Part shown: piece after piece, positions 1 through 11,104 of the stretch
Position numbering within the stretch: the stretch's first letter is position 1
How the letters are laid out: each line of letters begins with the position of its first letter
Assembly (NCBI GenBank): GCA_014529385.2
Contig: CM043969.1
Span: 13,591,446-13,651,445, forward strand
Reading direction: 5' to 3'
Length of the DNA: 60,000 nt
Source of the DNA: Adiantum capillus-veneris
Lineage: Eukaryota > Streptophyta > Polypodiopsida > Polypodiales > Pteridaceae
The notes under the pieces: generated by a model
What the model was told of the DNA's origin: nothing
Seen by the model: only the letters and a program-made list of their open reading frames with translations
The model's database searches: none
Position numbers and translations under genes: made by a program

Positions 1-1212
1 CATGGAAATTGAGTCACTTGTGCTAACAATGCCTCTTATCCGGTCAAGGGAGTTAAAAAGATTGTGCTTACTGCTGCAAATGGAAGTTCCTTCACACTTG
101 TTGATACATTGTATGTACTTGGGATTAAGAAGAATATTTTATCTGTATCTACACTTGCTAGAATTGGTCTTGTAGTCAAATTTGTGGATGATAGATGTAC
201 AATACATGATCTCACGTTTGGTGATGAAATTGTTGCATCTGGCATTTTATGCCGTGGGCTGTATAATCTCACTTTCTATGACAAGTGTGGGCAAAATTTT
301 GCAAATGCAGTTGTAGATTCTAAGGCTATTTCAGATGCAAAACTTTGGCATGCATGTTTTGGACATCTGAATTTTGCTAGTATGCTGCATTTGCAGAAAT
401 CTAAAATGGTTGCTTCTCTGCTGCCTCTTGAAGCACCTATCAAACATGTTTGTGAAGGCTATATTTTGGGTAAGATGTAGTGTTCAAAGTTTCCAAAGGA
501 GGATGGTTCAGTTAGGGCCACATGCAGATTGTAGCTTGTGCATAGTGATGTTTGTGGGCCCATGCAAGCTCCATCCTTGGGAAATTACCTTTACTTCATG
601 ACTTTCACTGATGATTACTCCAAGAATGCATGGGTGTATCCGCTTAAAGCAAATTCCAAAGTGTTTATGTGCTTCAAACAATTTTTGGCTATGACTGAAA
701 ATGTATCAATATGTACTATGGAAACCTCCATTCCGATCGAGGGGGGGAGTATATGTCTCATGAATTTAATACATTTTTGGCTAGTTACGAGATAAAACAC
801 CGATGTACAATACTTTACACGCCTCATCAAAATGGTGTTGCTTAGAGGAAAAATAGGTTACTTATGGAAATGGCACAATGTATGGTCAAAAGTCAAGCTT
901 TGCCGCATTTTTTTTTTCTTGAGACCATCATGTGTGCCTTATGTACTAAACATGTGTCCTACAAAATCTTTGCAATCTGTGACTCCATATGAAGCATGAC
1001 ATGATAGAAAGACTTCTATTGAGAACATGCGTGTTTTTGACTGTTTGGCATATGCTTTGGTGCCACTAAAACAACACAAAGAATTGGATGATAAGGCTAT
1101 CATATGTATTTTTGGTTATTATAGTGTTGAAAGCAAAGGTTACAAGTTGTATCATCCACAAACAAAGTGTATCTTGGTCTCATGGGATGTGTTTGTGGAA
1201 GATTCTATTTAG
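1..1212 (+). pseudogene. Ty1/copia pol remnant: GAG-pre-integrase and integrase
   Basis: The window opens inside a copia polyprotein. Residues read at 64-480 resemble the protease-to-integrase junction (LYVLGIKKNILSVSTLARIG) followed by the GAG-pre-integrase signature ending HACFGHLNFASMLHLQK. The integrase core follows at 538-795 (HSDVCGPMQAPSLGNYLYFM, then FTDDYSKNAWVYPLKA). Near 815 the text reads YTPHQNGVA, stop, RKNRLL, where the family normally has NGVAERKNR. A late-integrase segment lies at 1027-1212 (MRVFDCLAYALVPLKQHKEL, GYYSVESKGYKLYHP). All these pieces share one frame and are interrupted by stops, for example at 478-480, 793-795 and 1210-1212. The decay is therefore mostly by substitution. 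No function is expected. Family identity is firm; lineage within copia is not resolved. Confidence 0.9.
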
Positions 1213-2640
1213 TCCTTGCTGTCATGTACTAGAGACAATAATGTATGCTCAAAGGACATTTATGACACTTTGATGCCTCTTTCCAGTGGTGGAAGCTCAA
1301 ATGGAAATTACAATGAGGCAAATATACAACCTATGGGGGTTTTGGGAAATGTTATAGATAACCCTATTACTGATGCAGATGTACATGATGTACTTGATGA
1401 AGAAAGGGCTAAGAATGAGCAGGCTAGAGGTATGCCTAATTGGCTGGTGCATACTTTGTGAGATAGTAAATTGGATGCGCCTTTGTCTAGTTGTACTCAT
1501 TCAGGTTCTCACCATGCATCTTATGCATCAGATTGTTATGCTAGCTTACATGATGTTGAGGAACCTCTGTCTTTTGATGAAGCACAAAATTCAAAAAATT
1601 AGATGGTTACCACGCAATCAAAATATGATGCACTTATAGAAAATTTCACGTGGACTTTATGTGATTTTCCTTTTGGTAAAAAGGTCATTGGTACAAAGTG
1701 GGTTTACAAGTTGAAACGCAAGCCGGATGGTGAGATTGATCGCTTTAAGGCTCAATTTGTTGCAAAAGGTTATGCACAACAAAAAGGAATCGATTATGAA
1801 GAGACTTTTTCTCCCACTTGTCATATGAATAGTGTGCATTTTCTATGTGCATTGGCAGCTCATTTTGATTGGGATGTACATTGGTCAGACATTGTTACTG
1901 CTTTCTAGAATGGTGACATATTTGAGGAAGTTTATGTAACACAGCCTCGTGGTTTTGTCAAGAAAGGACAAGAGGATAAAGTGTGCAGATGTAAGAAAAA
2001 TTTCTATGGGTTAAAGAAATCTCCTCGTTCTTGGTATGAGAAAGCTGAGACTCATTTGGTCAAACGAGGCTTTTGTAAGAGTCCAACAGAAAGAACCTTG
2101 TATGTAAAGCGTGAGGGTGATGCACTTCTGATTGTGTTTCTCTATGTGGATGATTTGTTGATCACTTGACCAAATAAGAGCCATATTACTGAATTCAAGA
2201 TTGATTTGAATGCTACTTTCAAGATGAAATATTTGGTGCTGCTACATCATTACTTGGTTATACAATTTAAGTAGTGTGATGGTGATATTGCCTTGTGTCA
2301 GAAAAGTTACATAGAGACATTGCTATGTAAGTTTGAACTTGGGGATTGAAAACCTATTGCCAGTCCCATGGAAACATGTTTGAAGTTGAGTCTTCATGAT
2401 GCTAGTGATCCTACCGATGTCACTCTTTACCAAACTTTTGTTAGATGCCTCATTTAAGTATGCAACACGAGGCTGTATATTCAATTGTAGTCTCATAGGT
2501 TAGTAGATTCATGCATAGCCCAGGCTCTAAGCATTGGGAGGCTGTTAAGAGGATTTTTTTCTACTTGAGTGACACTTTACATCTTGTCATGTTTTATCCC
2601 AAGGGTGGATCATTGCCGCCAAATTTACATGCCTTTTCAA
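1213..2640 (+). pseudogene. Ty1/copia reverse transcriptase remnant
   Basis: This continues the same frame as the upstream integrase. A variable linker (1216-1600) precedes the RT domain. At 1603-1908 the RT start reads VIGTKWVYKLKRKPDGEIDR then FKAQFVAKGYAQQKGIDYEE. It runs to VTAF, an in-frame TAG at 1906-1908, then NGDIFEEVYVTQPRGF, where the family has VTAFLNGDL. At 1981-2169 it continues with KKNFYGLKKSPRSWYEK and the catalytic motif FLYVDDLLIT, then a TGA at 2167-2169. The YVDD box is intact, but at least two stops break the domain. From 2170 to 2640 only weak pol similarity is visible by eye. It is a non-autonomous relic. Confidence 0.9.
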
Positions 2641-3082
2641 ACTTACAATTGGGCTGGTTGTTTTGACACATGAGTGTCCACAAGTGGTTTTTGTTTCATG
2701 CTTGATAGCTCATGCATATCATGGTTGAGCAAGAAGAAACCTAGTGTGGAAACTTCTAGTTGTGAGGCTGAGTACATGGCAATCTTCACAGCTATCGTTA
2801 AGTGTTTATGGCCCAAATGCCTGATGATTGATCTGGGTGTTGGAAAGGACAATGCCAACACTAGCTACACTGAAAATTGAAAAGAACCTAGTTTTTCATG
2901 CTCGCACAAAGCACATTGAGGTGCATTACCATTATATCAGGGAGAGGCTCTCAGTAGGAGAGATCATCTTCGCTTATGTGGCAACACAGAACAACCTTGC
3001 ATATCTTTTCACAAAGGCATTGTCTTGTGAGAAGTATAAAGCTTTCTGCAAATCTTTGGGCCTACTCCCCTTTGTGGATTGA
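2641..3082 (+). pseudogene. Ty1/copia RNase H remnant and pol C-terminus
   Basis: The copia RNase H is seen as STSGFCFMLDSSCISWLSKK, then KPSVETSSCEAEYMAIFTAI (2674-2880), which includes the SSCEAEY motif around catalytic Glu. A +1 frameshift near 2830-2880 moves the C-terminal part to 2828-3082 (ARTKHIEVHYHYIRERL, LAYLFTKAL, terminal TGA). The THIE/KHIEVHYHYIRE and FTKAL motifs are typical of the last 80 residues of copia pol. No convincing 3' LTR follows: about 70 bases later the sequence becomes an opposite-strand gypsy element, so the copia 3' end is truncated. Confidence 0.88.
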
Positions 3083-3133
3083 TCATGTCCTTAGGGCATG
3101 TCACTTTTCTTTACTCTCTATGCCAGCTCTCGT

Positions 3134-4669
3134 TCACTGCATCACTCCCAGGGGGAATTTGCTACAGACAAATGGCCCCTCCCATCTGGGTGAAAACTTT
3201 TTATCCTTCCTAGTATCAAACCTGTTATCATACCGTAGGACCAACATACCTTTCTTGAGACCTTTTTCCCTAAGTCCCTTGTTGAAGGTAAGTCGACGTT
3301 GCTCTGCCTGTGCTGCATAATAGTTGATAGCATCTTCTCTGTCTAGTTGAAGCCTCTCTAGATCAAGAATGTGGTTGTGGAGATGAGCATTAGGACGTTC
3401 CACCTGCCCAGCTAGCACCCTGAGACAAGCTGATTGTACTTCAATGGGTAAAATGGCTTCCTTACCAAACACCAAGTGATATGGTGTGAACCCAAGGGAT
3501 GTGCGAAATGAAGTGCGATAAGCCCAAAGTGCAGCCATAAGATGCTTGTCCCAATCACTTTTGTGATTGTTTACATGTTTAGTGATGATCTTGTAGATCA
3601 TACCATTTACCTTTTCCACCAAACCATTGCATTGTGGGTAGTAGGGAGTTGAGTGTCGTCCTGAGATACCTAAATTCTCCATTAGCTCTCCTACAAGGTC
3701 TCCTCTAAAACCTGGTCCCCTGTCAGAAATTATTTCAAGAGGAGTGCCAAAACGACAACAAATGTTTTCAAATACGAACTTAGCCACTTCCTTAGCTGTA
3801 ATCCGGGTGGTGGCAACTGCTTCAGCCCACTTGGTCATGTAGTCCACACCCATGATGATATAAAATTTACCTGATTGGCTCCTTGGCAAAGGCCCCATAG
3901 CATCAATTCCCCATTTCTCAAATGGTCCATATGAGATTATAGGAGTCTGTGGCTCATATGTGAGCCTCCTATCCCCTGCCTTTTGACATTCCTTGCATGT
4001 TTTACACCAATGATGCACATCCCTATGAAGACTAGGCCATACAAACCTGGCTTGTAGAATCTTTCTACTAGTGATGTCAAGTGCAAAGTGTCCTCCACAA
4101 ACACCATCATGGCAACTTGAAATGATTTCAGTGATCTCTCTAGAGAGAGGTACCCGCCTAAGAATTTGATCCTTACCCTTGCAGTAGAGGTCGTCATTGA
4201 TAAGGCGGTATTTTGTTGCCTTGCGCACAATCCACTGCTTTTGGCCCTTAGTAAGATCTTTAGGAAACTCTCCTGTGTCCAAGAAACTCATGATGTCACG
4301 AATAGCATCTCTACCTTGGAAGAGAGGCAGCTTCAACTTGATAGCACCCACCACTGAAACATCTTGCAGCTTGTCTCTAGCTAGAGCATCTGCTTCTTGA
4401 TTTTCTGCTCGGGAGACATTATGTAATTGTACAACTTGAAATTTCCCTAAAAGTTCCTTGACTTTGTGCAAATGGCCTAGCAAGCTATGATTTTTACAAG
4501 CCCAAGTTCCTTGTATTTGTTTTATTAAAAGCATGGCATCACCAAATACATTTAACCGTTGAATGCCCTGTGTCACACACCACTCTAACCCAAGAGTTAA
4601 GGCTGCATATTCTGCCTCATTGTTAGAGTGAGAATCCAAGAGATTCCCAACGGAGAAAACCTTATCCCC
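3134..4669 (-). pseudogene. Gypsy second RNase H and integrase
   Basis: This reads on in the same frame as the RT/RH segment after the TAA at 4670-4672 (ten codons, then an ATG at 4639). Residues 1-95 of the 501-residue ORF form a type I RNase H (SNNEAEYAAL, FGDAMLLIKQIQG, NQEADALAR). Next is an H2C2 finger (CHDGVCGGHFALD, WCKTCKECQ), then the integrase catalytic core (WGIDAMGP, IISDRGPGFRG, STPYYPQCNGLVEKVNGMIY) and a GPY-like C-terminus ending WEGPFV. The D, D and E positions of the core appear intact. The last ~10 residues diverge from family expectation, which suggests the 3' truncation lies at about 3150-3165. Confidence 0.88.
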
Positions 4670-6060
4670 TTACTCGTTGAAGATGACAATGCCTGCTGCA
4701 GCTTCGTCCACTTTCCTCTTGTAGGCTCCATCAAAGAAAAGAGAGTGAGCCTCCTCTACCTTAGGGACTTCCAGTACGGGTGTAATATCTTGATCATTTG
4801 GATTTATTTTTAGCTTCTTTTCATAGTGGCGATGAGTGAGAATACCTCCTAGACTGGCCCTTGTGGAGTTCTCCACTTGCATTGTGTAGTCAAACTCTTG
4901 CAGCCTTGTGAGCCATTTGGAAATCCTAGAAGAAACATCCATGTGCTGCATTACATAAGGAAATACTTCTTCCATTGTTAAGATTATGAATGGTCTAGAC
5001 AATAAATAAGAGCGAAATTTGGTGGTAGCAAACATTAATGCAAGCACCATGTGCTCCACTGCAGTGTATCCCTTTTCTGATGGAGTCATCATTCGACTAG
5101 AGAAGTAGATAGGACGCATGAAAGAAGTTTGAGGATCCTTTTGCATCAATACAGCCCCAAGTGTGTCATTGCCCACACTAGGGTTTACATAAAATGGCTC
5201 GTCCCACTTTGGAGGTGCTATGGTGGGAAGTGAAGCTAGATTTTGTTTTACCTCATTGAATTGTTGTTCATTTTCTTCACTCCAAGTGAAAATCTCTTGA
5301 TGGGTAACTTGTTGTAAAGGGAGAACCACTTGGGAGAGCAAGTGAATGAACCTACTCAAATAACTCACCTTTTGAAGAAAAGAGACCAACTGCTTTGTTG
5401 TGGTGGGAGAGGTCAAAGCCACCAAGGCTTGAACCTTGCTTGGGTCAATTTCAATGCCATTGGCCAAGATCACATGGCCAAGAAGAGTAACCTTGCTTTC
5501 ACCAATGTGGCATTTCTCCACATTGAGTTGGCCCCCCAAAGCTTGTAGCCTAGCTAGACCTTCATAAACTTTCTCCAAATGAAGAGAGCGAGAGCTATAG
5601 ATACAAAAGTCATCAATAAAAACACGGATTGATTTTCCAAAGAATGGCTGAAAAACAAATGTCACATATCGCTGAAAAGTGGCTGGAGCATTAGTGAGAC
5701 CAAAAGGCATAACGCTGTAAGCAAAACATCCCCATGGTGTGATGAAGGTTGTCTTCTTTTGATCTTCTTCAGCGATGCTAATTTGGAAGTAGCCTGAGTA
5801 GCCATCACATACCGTGTAGCGCTCATGTCCTGCTACCTCATTGAGTATTTCGTCTTGAAAAGGAAGAGGAAAATGGTCCCTCTTTGTGGCTGCATTAAGA
5901 GGCTTGTAATCAACACAAACCCTCCACTTACCATTCTTCTTTGGTGTGACTACCACTGGAGAAACCCACTCCGAGTCTTCAACAGGATAGATAAAACCGG
6001 CTTCTAGCAATTTCCTCACCTCTTTGAGTAGGGCGTCTTGTTGAATTACTCCTAGCCGCC
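4670..6060 (-). pseudogene. Gypsy reverse transcriptase and RNase H
   Basis: The 449-residue ORF starts inside the RT. It reads LLEAGFIYPVEDSEWVSPVV, KNGKWRVCVDYKPLNAAT, FPLPFQDEIL, CDGYSGYFQISIAEED and MPFGLTNAPATFQR, then the catalytic box VFIDDFCIYS (FIDD in place of YVDD, common in gypsy). RNase H follows (FYVNPSVGNDTLGAVLMQKD, YTAVEHMVLALMFATTKFRSYL). It ends at DGAYKRKVDEAAAGIVIFNE before the TAA, which is the beginning of the second RNase H. The true RT start lies upstream in another frame (IKLKEGSKPVAQ at the end of the gag-PR ORF), so one frameshift near 6050 separates PR from RT. Confidence 0.9.
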
Positions 6061-7622
6061 TGAGCTTGTGCTACAGGTTTACTTCCCTCCTTGAGCTTAA
6101 TGTGATGTTGAACTACTGTGATGCCAATGATTTTATCATATTCATCAATGAACAATGTGGTAAAATTACTTAGCATCAAAATATAATCTTCACGCTCCTT
6201 CCCACACAACTCACTAGAGAGCATTTGATGTAGCTTACTTGCTTCTACAAGAGGTTGTATACCTGGTGTCTCCCCTTGGCTTGATGATGAGGCATCAGGT
6301 TGCTCCATCTTCTTAGGGTCCTTGAGAATGATCCCCATCACCTCAATGCTACTGTCACTTTCTTCACTCACTGTTGACTCCTCCTCTGAAGTGGTTGAAG
6401 AGTCACCACTAGAAAACTCATCCATAGAGGTTTCTAGATCCATGTCGCATTGCCGACCTGTCTTCATGTCGTAAAGTATTGGCCTCCCTTTTGCATCCTT
6501 CATATGGATTATGCCGGTGTCCCAGTCCTGCTTAGCTCTCATAACCATAAGCCAAGGCCTCCCTAGAATGATAGGATAGCCCTCCCCTTTGTGTGGCATG
6601 ACAAAGATGTCCACATCTACCTCAGTGTTGAATTCCTTTATCCTAACTGCATTTATGACACCAACACATTGAACTTTTAAATTATTTGCCATTTTGGCTC
6701 GGCATGGTGCCGGCCAACTCACCTCTAAACCCAAACGGTGCATCATTTTTTCACTCATGACGCATATTTGTGTGCCACCATCGATGTAGATATTGGAGAT
6801 TTGTTGCCCTTTGATGTAAGCATCCATCACTGGTAGTATGTCATCTAGATTCCTCCCAGAGATAGCCCCAGCTATCTTTGGCTTTGGTCGTCTAGTGCTA
6901 ACCATCTTTGTCCATTGTCTCCTCACCCTAGGTGCTAGGTGGAGTAATTGCGGCGAGGTGATTTTTGGGCCCTGCACAGAAACATCTTGAACCAAATCAT
7001 ATGGTTTAGAACATTCACCCAAAGAGAAATCTACAATGTCAATTTTACGTCGTGACTTGGACGGCTTTTTGCTAGATTCCCCTTTAGTCTTCATCTTTTC
7101 TTCCTTTTGGGAAGATTCACCATGCCTAGCCCGTTTTACCCCTATGGCATCTTCTCCTTTAACTTTGGTCTTATCCTCCTCCACTTTCTCCTTTCCTTTA
7201 CCTTCAAGACTGATGACATTTACTGCTTGATTGCGAACTGGTGGTGGGAGTAAGGGTGGAATGAGAGGTTGTGGTGGTGGTGGTGGTTGTGGTTGAATGG
7301 GTGGTTGTAGGATTTGCACAGGTGGTGCTTGTTGTGGTGCCCTCGGTGGTGGTGGTCTTGCTCTCAGTGGTGAAACCTGGTTTTGCTTGGCTCCTCTATT
7401 GAAATTCTGCCTCCTTGGGTGTGGACAGTAGTACATTCCATGACCATCCTCCCCACAATTGTAGCAGTGGTATTCTTGGTTTTGCCTTCATTGTCCTCTT
7501 CCTTGCTCTTGGTTGCGATTGTGTGCATGCCCTTTTTGTATCAAATGGACTGAGAGATTCTCAAGTTGATTCGTGATTCGGTTGAGAAGGTCTTTCTGAT
7601 CTTCAATTGGTTCTTGTGGTTG
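5979..7622 (-). pseudogene. Gypsy gag C-terminus and aspartic protease
   Basis: Reading starts at the truncation near 7622 (IEDQKDLLNRITNQLENLSV). A stop lies near 7487, then a CCHC knuckle CYNCGEDGHGMYYC just upstream of the ATG at 7436. The 485-residue ORF has a very proline-rich stretch (residues ~20-60), a charged Lys/Glu linker, then a retropepsin-like domain at about residues 200-320. Its active-site region is YIDGGTQICVMSEKM and its distal motif is IILGRPWLM. DGG replaces the DS/TG triad, as in many plant gypsy proteases. The C-terminal ~30 residues (after GSKPVAQ) are out-of-frame sequence beyond the frameshift. Assignment is sound; activity is unlikely. Confidence 0.85.
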
Positions 7623-8360
7623 AGGTTATCATTTCCGATCGCGGACCAGGGTTTAGGAGAAAACTTGTTGCTGCTCTCATGGAGAAATTGAAAATTCAGC
7701 ATAGGCATTCTTCTCCTTACTACCCACAATGCAATGGATTGGTTGAGAACTGCAACGGTCAAATTGTGAAGATGTTATCAAAGTATGCTAGAGAGCATCC
7801 TAAAGAGTGGGACTTGGACTTGGAAAAGTGTTTTTGGGCTTATAGAACTGCGTATAGAGTGTCAACACAGTTTACGCCATATGAGCTTGTTGATGGAAAA
7901 GAAGCTCTTATGCCCATAGAAGTGCAGTTGGATGCCTTGAAGTTCTTGTGCAGAATGCAAGGTGAGCATAATGACAAGCTGCAAGAAAGAATTCTTTCTC
8001 TAGAATTGTTGCGAATGAATAGAGAGAAAGCCAGTGATTATTATCTTCAACAAGCAGAGACAAGGATGGAGAAAATGAATAAGAGGGTGCCAGAGAAAGA
8101 GATCAAAGAGGGAGATCTGGTGATGAAGTATGATTCTCGCTTGGATTTTACTTTTCAAAAGAAGTTGAGGGACAAATGGTTGGGTCCATAGAGAGTGAAG
8201 CATGTATTTCCTAATGGCACATATGAGTTGGAAAAATTTTCTGGTGAAGGTTTGCACTACAAAATAAATGGGTGTCGATTGAATAAATATTTTTTGAGGG
8301 ATGTGGTTGCAGATGCAAATAGTCTCTTGGTTGAGCATAAATGCTCTACCTAGAGGGTGG
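7623..8360 (+). pseudogene. Gypsy integrase C-terminal fragment with 3' end
   Basis: A plus-strand gypsy starts abruptly in the integrase core: EVIISDRGPGFRRKLVAALM, SSPYYPQCNGLVENCNGQIV, then WAYRTAYRVSTQFTPYELVD. The chromatin-side C-terminus follows (YDSRLDFTFQKKLRDKWLGP). A TAG at 8189-8191 interrupts it, after which the frame continues (VKHVFPNGTYELEKFSGEGL, HYKINGCRLNKYFL) to a stop near 8350. It is related to, but clearly different from, the opposite-strand Tat-like integrase at 3134-4669. Immediately downstream is a purine-rich run (AGAGGGTGGGAAACGA, ~8353-8367) that could be the polypurine tract of the 3' LTR that follows. Confidence 0.85.
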
Positions 8361-8367
8361 GAAACGA

Positions 8368-9592
8368 TGATAGACCTCTTTTGGTGTGTACAAAGTAGCG
8401 TTTATATGCATGGTCATATGTACAAAAAGATGTAAATACATGCATTTGGGAGCTTTTCCAAGTGATTTAAATTTTAAAAAAAGATGCAACGTGTACACAT
8501 TGTGAATAGTCATGTTCGCGCGCTAGGAGTCGGACACATGTACATACCCGTATAGGGTATCGGGGCCGTGGATATGGTTTTAGGTGGCTTATTTTGGTTC
8601 TAGAGAATGTGTTTGATCTTTCTAGAATGTAAATAATGCAAGTGTCAAGTATGGGTACTCTCATCCCGCTCGAGAAGTTTGGGACATGCAGTAACTGTCT
8701 ATTTACGGTGCTTGATCTACGGTGATGCGTGCACCACCCTAGAATTGTTCAAAAATAGAATGTGGGGATGTGGCAAAGTGATTTGGATATCAAGGATTGA
8801 GAGTAAAAAATTTGGTGAATTTTGGAGTTCGTTTGGGGTTTGTTCTGCGAAAAATGTGCACCATGGGTCAAAATTGGCCAAAACTGGGCCAAAAAAAAAA
8901 GGTCCAAAAAGGTGTGAAATGACTTCAAATTGCCACATCACTCATTGTGCCATGATGTTCCAGGCTGAGGGAGAACTTTTGAAGAGAAATATCAACACTT
9001 TCACCCCTCTCTGTGTGGGAGGAAGCAGGGTTTCTACAGGTGGTCTAGTGCAGTCCCGTCGCGTTCGCATCTTGTTTTCGAGTGTGTGGAGGAGTGAATG
9101 AGAGCTTTCTCTCTTCAATTTTGCACTTGGGAGAGTCTAGGAAGTTCTAAGGTTTCCATGGATGTGTGTGTGCAAGGAATTGAGGGAAGAAGCTACGGCT
9201 TTCTGCAAGACTATGTGACCCTATATTGGTGCCATTAGGGTTGGCGCTACTCCAAAGAGTCCAAAAGAGTAGAGTTTGGTGAAGGCTTTTCAATGGTTTG
9301 AGAGTGGCCTTTTTTGGATGGAGTTTTTGGGTTTTTGATGGTTTTTCTTGTATATTTTGGTCACCATCAAGCGTGATTTCAAGTGTTGATCACCTCGACT
9401 CACCTTATAGTGTCTGCGAGCAGGCAAGGGTTTGTAGGTCGAGGCGTTTGGAGTTTGAATTGAGCTTGTGGGTAGAATTATCAGGGAGCTTTTCAATGGT
9501 GGTGAGTGATGTGTGGAATTTATGTTAATTCCTTGTGTTGTGTTGAGTTGTCTGGGTGTGTGAGTGTGAGCACGACATCTTTTGCTCCATCA
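8368..9592 (+). repeat. LTR-like repeat, copy 1 (uninterrupted)
   Basis: From about 8520 to 9592 this is repeated almost completely at 9593-9820 plus 16485-17325. Shared landmarks include TATGGTTTTAGGTGG versus TATGGTTATAGGTGG, the run GAATGTGTTTGATCTTTCTA, CTCTGTGTGGGAGG, and the end GACATCTTTTGCTCCATCA. It follows a gypsy integrase and a polypurine-like tract, so it is best read as a 3' LTR with a possible 5' TG at 8368; the exact start is uncertain because 8368-8520 is not present in copy 2. At 8738-8745 (CCTAGAAT) it holds the paralogous empty site of the hAT insertion that splits copy 2. Confidence 0.7.
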
Positions 9593-9812
9593 GCGTGTCA
9601 GTAGTCGAAAACATGTACATGACCGGATAGGGTATCGGGGCCTTGGATATGGTTATAGGTGGTTTATTTTGGATCTAGAGAATGTGTTTGATCTTTCTAG
9701 AATGTAAATAATGCAAGCAACAAGTGTGGGTACTCTCATCCCGCTCAAGATGTTTGGGACATGCAGTAACTGTCTATTTTTGGTGCCTAATCTTCGGTGA
9801 TGCGTGCACTGT

Positions 9813-9820
9813 CCTAGAAG
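9813..9820. repeat. hAT target-site duplication, left copy (CCTAGAAG)
   Basis: Eight bases identical to 16477-16484, directly outside the inverted terminal bases. The uninterrupted LTR copy has a single CCTAGAAT at the equivalent position (8738-8745). Confidence 0.93.
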
Positions 9821-10066
9821 CAGGGATTTTAATTACGCAATGACACATTTTGTTAAACGTTAATTATTGTTGTTATTATCACTATTTTTTTCATGTTAAT
9901 AACATATCTAATGTCATGACTTACGAAAACCTGTAGAAAACGTAGAACCGGCGGGACAACCAACAATCCCGGCAGGCCCGGCAGGTTTATGACGAAACCC
10001 GGCGGGCCCGGCGGGACAAGCAAGAATCCCGCCGGACCCGTCATGTACCCCCTCCATGTTTGGCAG

Positions 10067-10077
10067 CTCTATATAAC
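10067..10077 (+). promoter_or_regulatory. Likely TATA box for the hAT transposase
   Basis: CTCTATATAACC lies about 250 bp inside the left end, followed by a CATCACATCACATCACC stretch suited to a 5' leader. It is correctly oriented for the BED/DUF659 reading frame that starts near 11105. Position and consensus support it; there is no direct evidence of transcription. Confidence 0.45.
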
Positions 10078-10203
10078 CCTATAGTAGACATCACATCACA
10101 TCACCTCTTCCTCTAAATTTGGTCATCATTTAAAATTTAGAAGAAAAACTAAAGGTAAAAAAATGAATAGACTTTAACAAAAATTAAAACTTAATGTAAC
10201 TCT

Positions 10204-10955
10204 GATCATGGATCATTAGTTCTTTTTTGGACTGAACTGATTCTTGAAAGGAGGTAGAAAGGTTAATCTTTGGGTCGGTATCTCTACATTTGGGATGGAC
10301 TAATCTCATGTTTGGTTCACTATTATATTTGCTAAATTGATTGCTATATTGATTAGAACTTCTATCATGGGTCATTAGTTCTTTTATGGACTGAACTGAT
10401 TCTTGAAAAGAGATAGAAAGGTGAATCTTTGGGTCGATATCTCTACTTTTGCGATGGACTGATCACATGTTTGATTCACCGTTGTATTTGCTTGCTATTC
10501 CGATTAGAGCTCCAATCATGGGTCATTAGTTCTTTTTTGGACTCGACTGATTCATGAAAGGAGGTAGAAAGGTGAATCTTTGGGTCGATATCTCTACTTT
10601 TGGGATGGAGCGATCACATGTTTGATTCACCTCTGTATTTGCTTGCTATTCTGATTAGAGCTCCAATCATGGGTCATTAGTTCTTTTTTGGACTGGACTG
10701 ATTCATGAAAGGAGGTAGGAAGGTGAATCTTTGGGTCGATATCTCTACTTTTGGGATGGACTGATCATATGTTTGATTCACCGTTGTATTTGCTTGCTAT
10801 TTCGATTAGAGCTGCAATCATGGGTCATTAGTTCTTTTTTGGACTAGATTGATTCATGAAAGGAGGTAGGAAGGTGAATCTTTGGGTCGATATCTCTAAT
10901 TTTGGGATGGACTGATCACATATTTGATTCACCATTGTATTTGCTTGCTCATGTT
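10204..10955 (+). repeat. 151-bp tandem array near the left hAT end (five units)
   Basis: Units start at about 10205, 10364, 10514, 10666 and 10817, each beginning ATCATGG(G/A)TCATTAGTTC. They share internal blocks such as GGAGGTAGAAAGGTGAATCT, CTTTGGGTCGATATCTCTAC and TTTGATTCACC. Spacing is 159, 150, 152 and 151 bp. The units are highly similar, which implies recent amplification. The array lies between the TATA box and the transposase start, so it is in a leader, an intron or the subterminal region. Subterminal repeats often hold transposase binding sites in hAT elements; that role is inferred here. Confidence 0.9.
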
Positions 10956-11104
10956 TGAGTAGATTGAGGTTTATTCCCTTCAGGCTTCACTACTACGCTT
11001 GTGTGTGATATTGATTATAACACTAATGTTTGGTTTGAATAATACTTGAAAGAAGAGATAGCATACTGAGCTATGTTTATTGGTATTGCAGGCATCCAAT
11101 AAGT

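Larger units (their letters stand above)
3134..7622 (-). mobile_element. Ty3/gypsy retrotransposon, Tat-like (second RNase H), both ends truncated
   Basis: On the minus strand the order is gag zinc knuckle, proline-rich linker, aspartic protease, RT, RNase H, a second (archaeal/plant-type) RNase H, then integrase. A second RNase H between RH and IN is the hallmark of the Tat lineage of plant gypsy elements. Damage seen: a stop just upstream of 7436, a frameshift near 6019-6060, and an in-frame TAA at 4670-4672. The element is cut at both ends. Near 3150 the integrase C-terminus stops after WEGPFV and meets the copia remnant. Near 7622 the gag meets an opposite-strand gypsy integrase. No LTR of this element was found in the window. 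Confidence 0.88.

Noticed and set aside
8679-9101. 140-codon ORF in the LTR, with a similar C-terminus in copy 2 (16501-16848)
   Set aside because: Only the last ~60 codons are in the same frame in both copies. The upstream half is frameshifted between copies, so nucleotide similarity of the LTR explains it.
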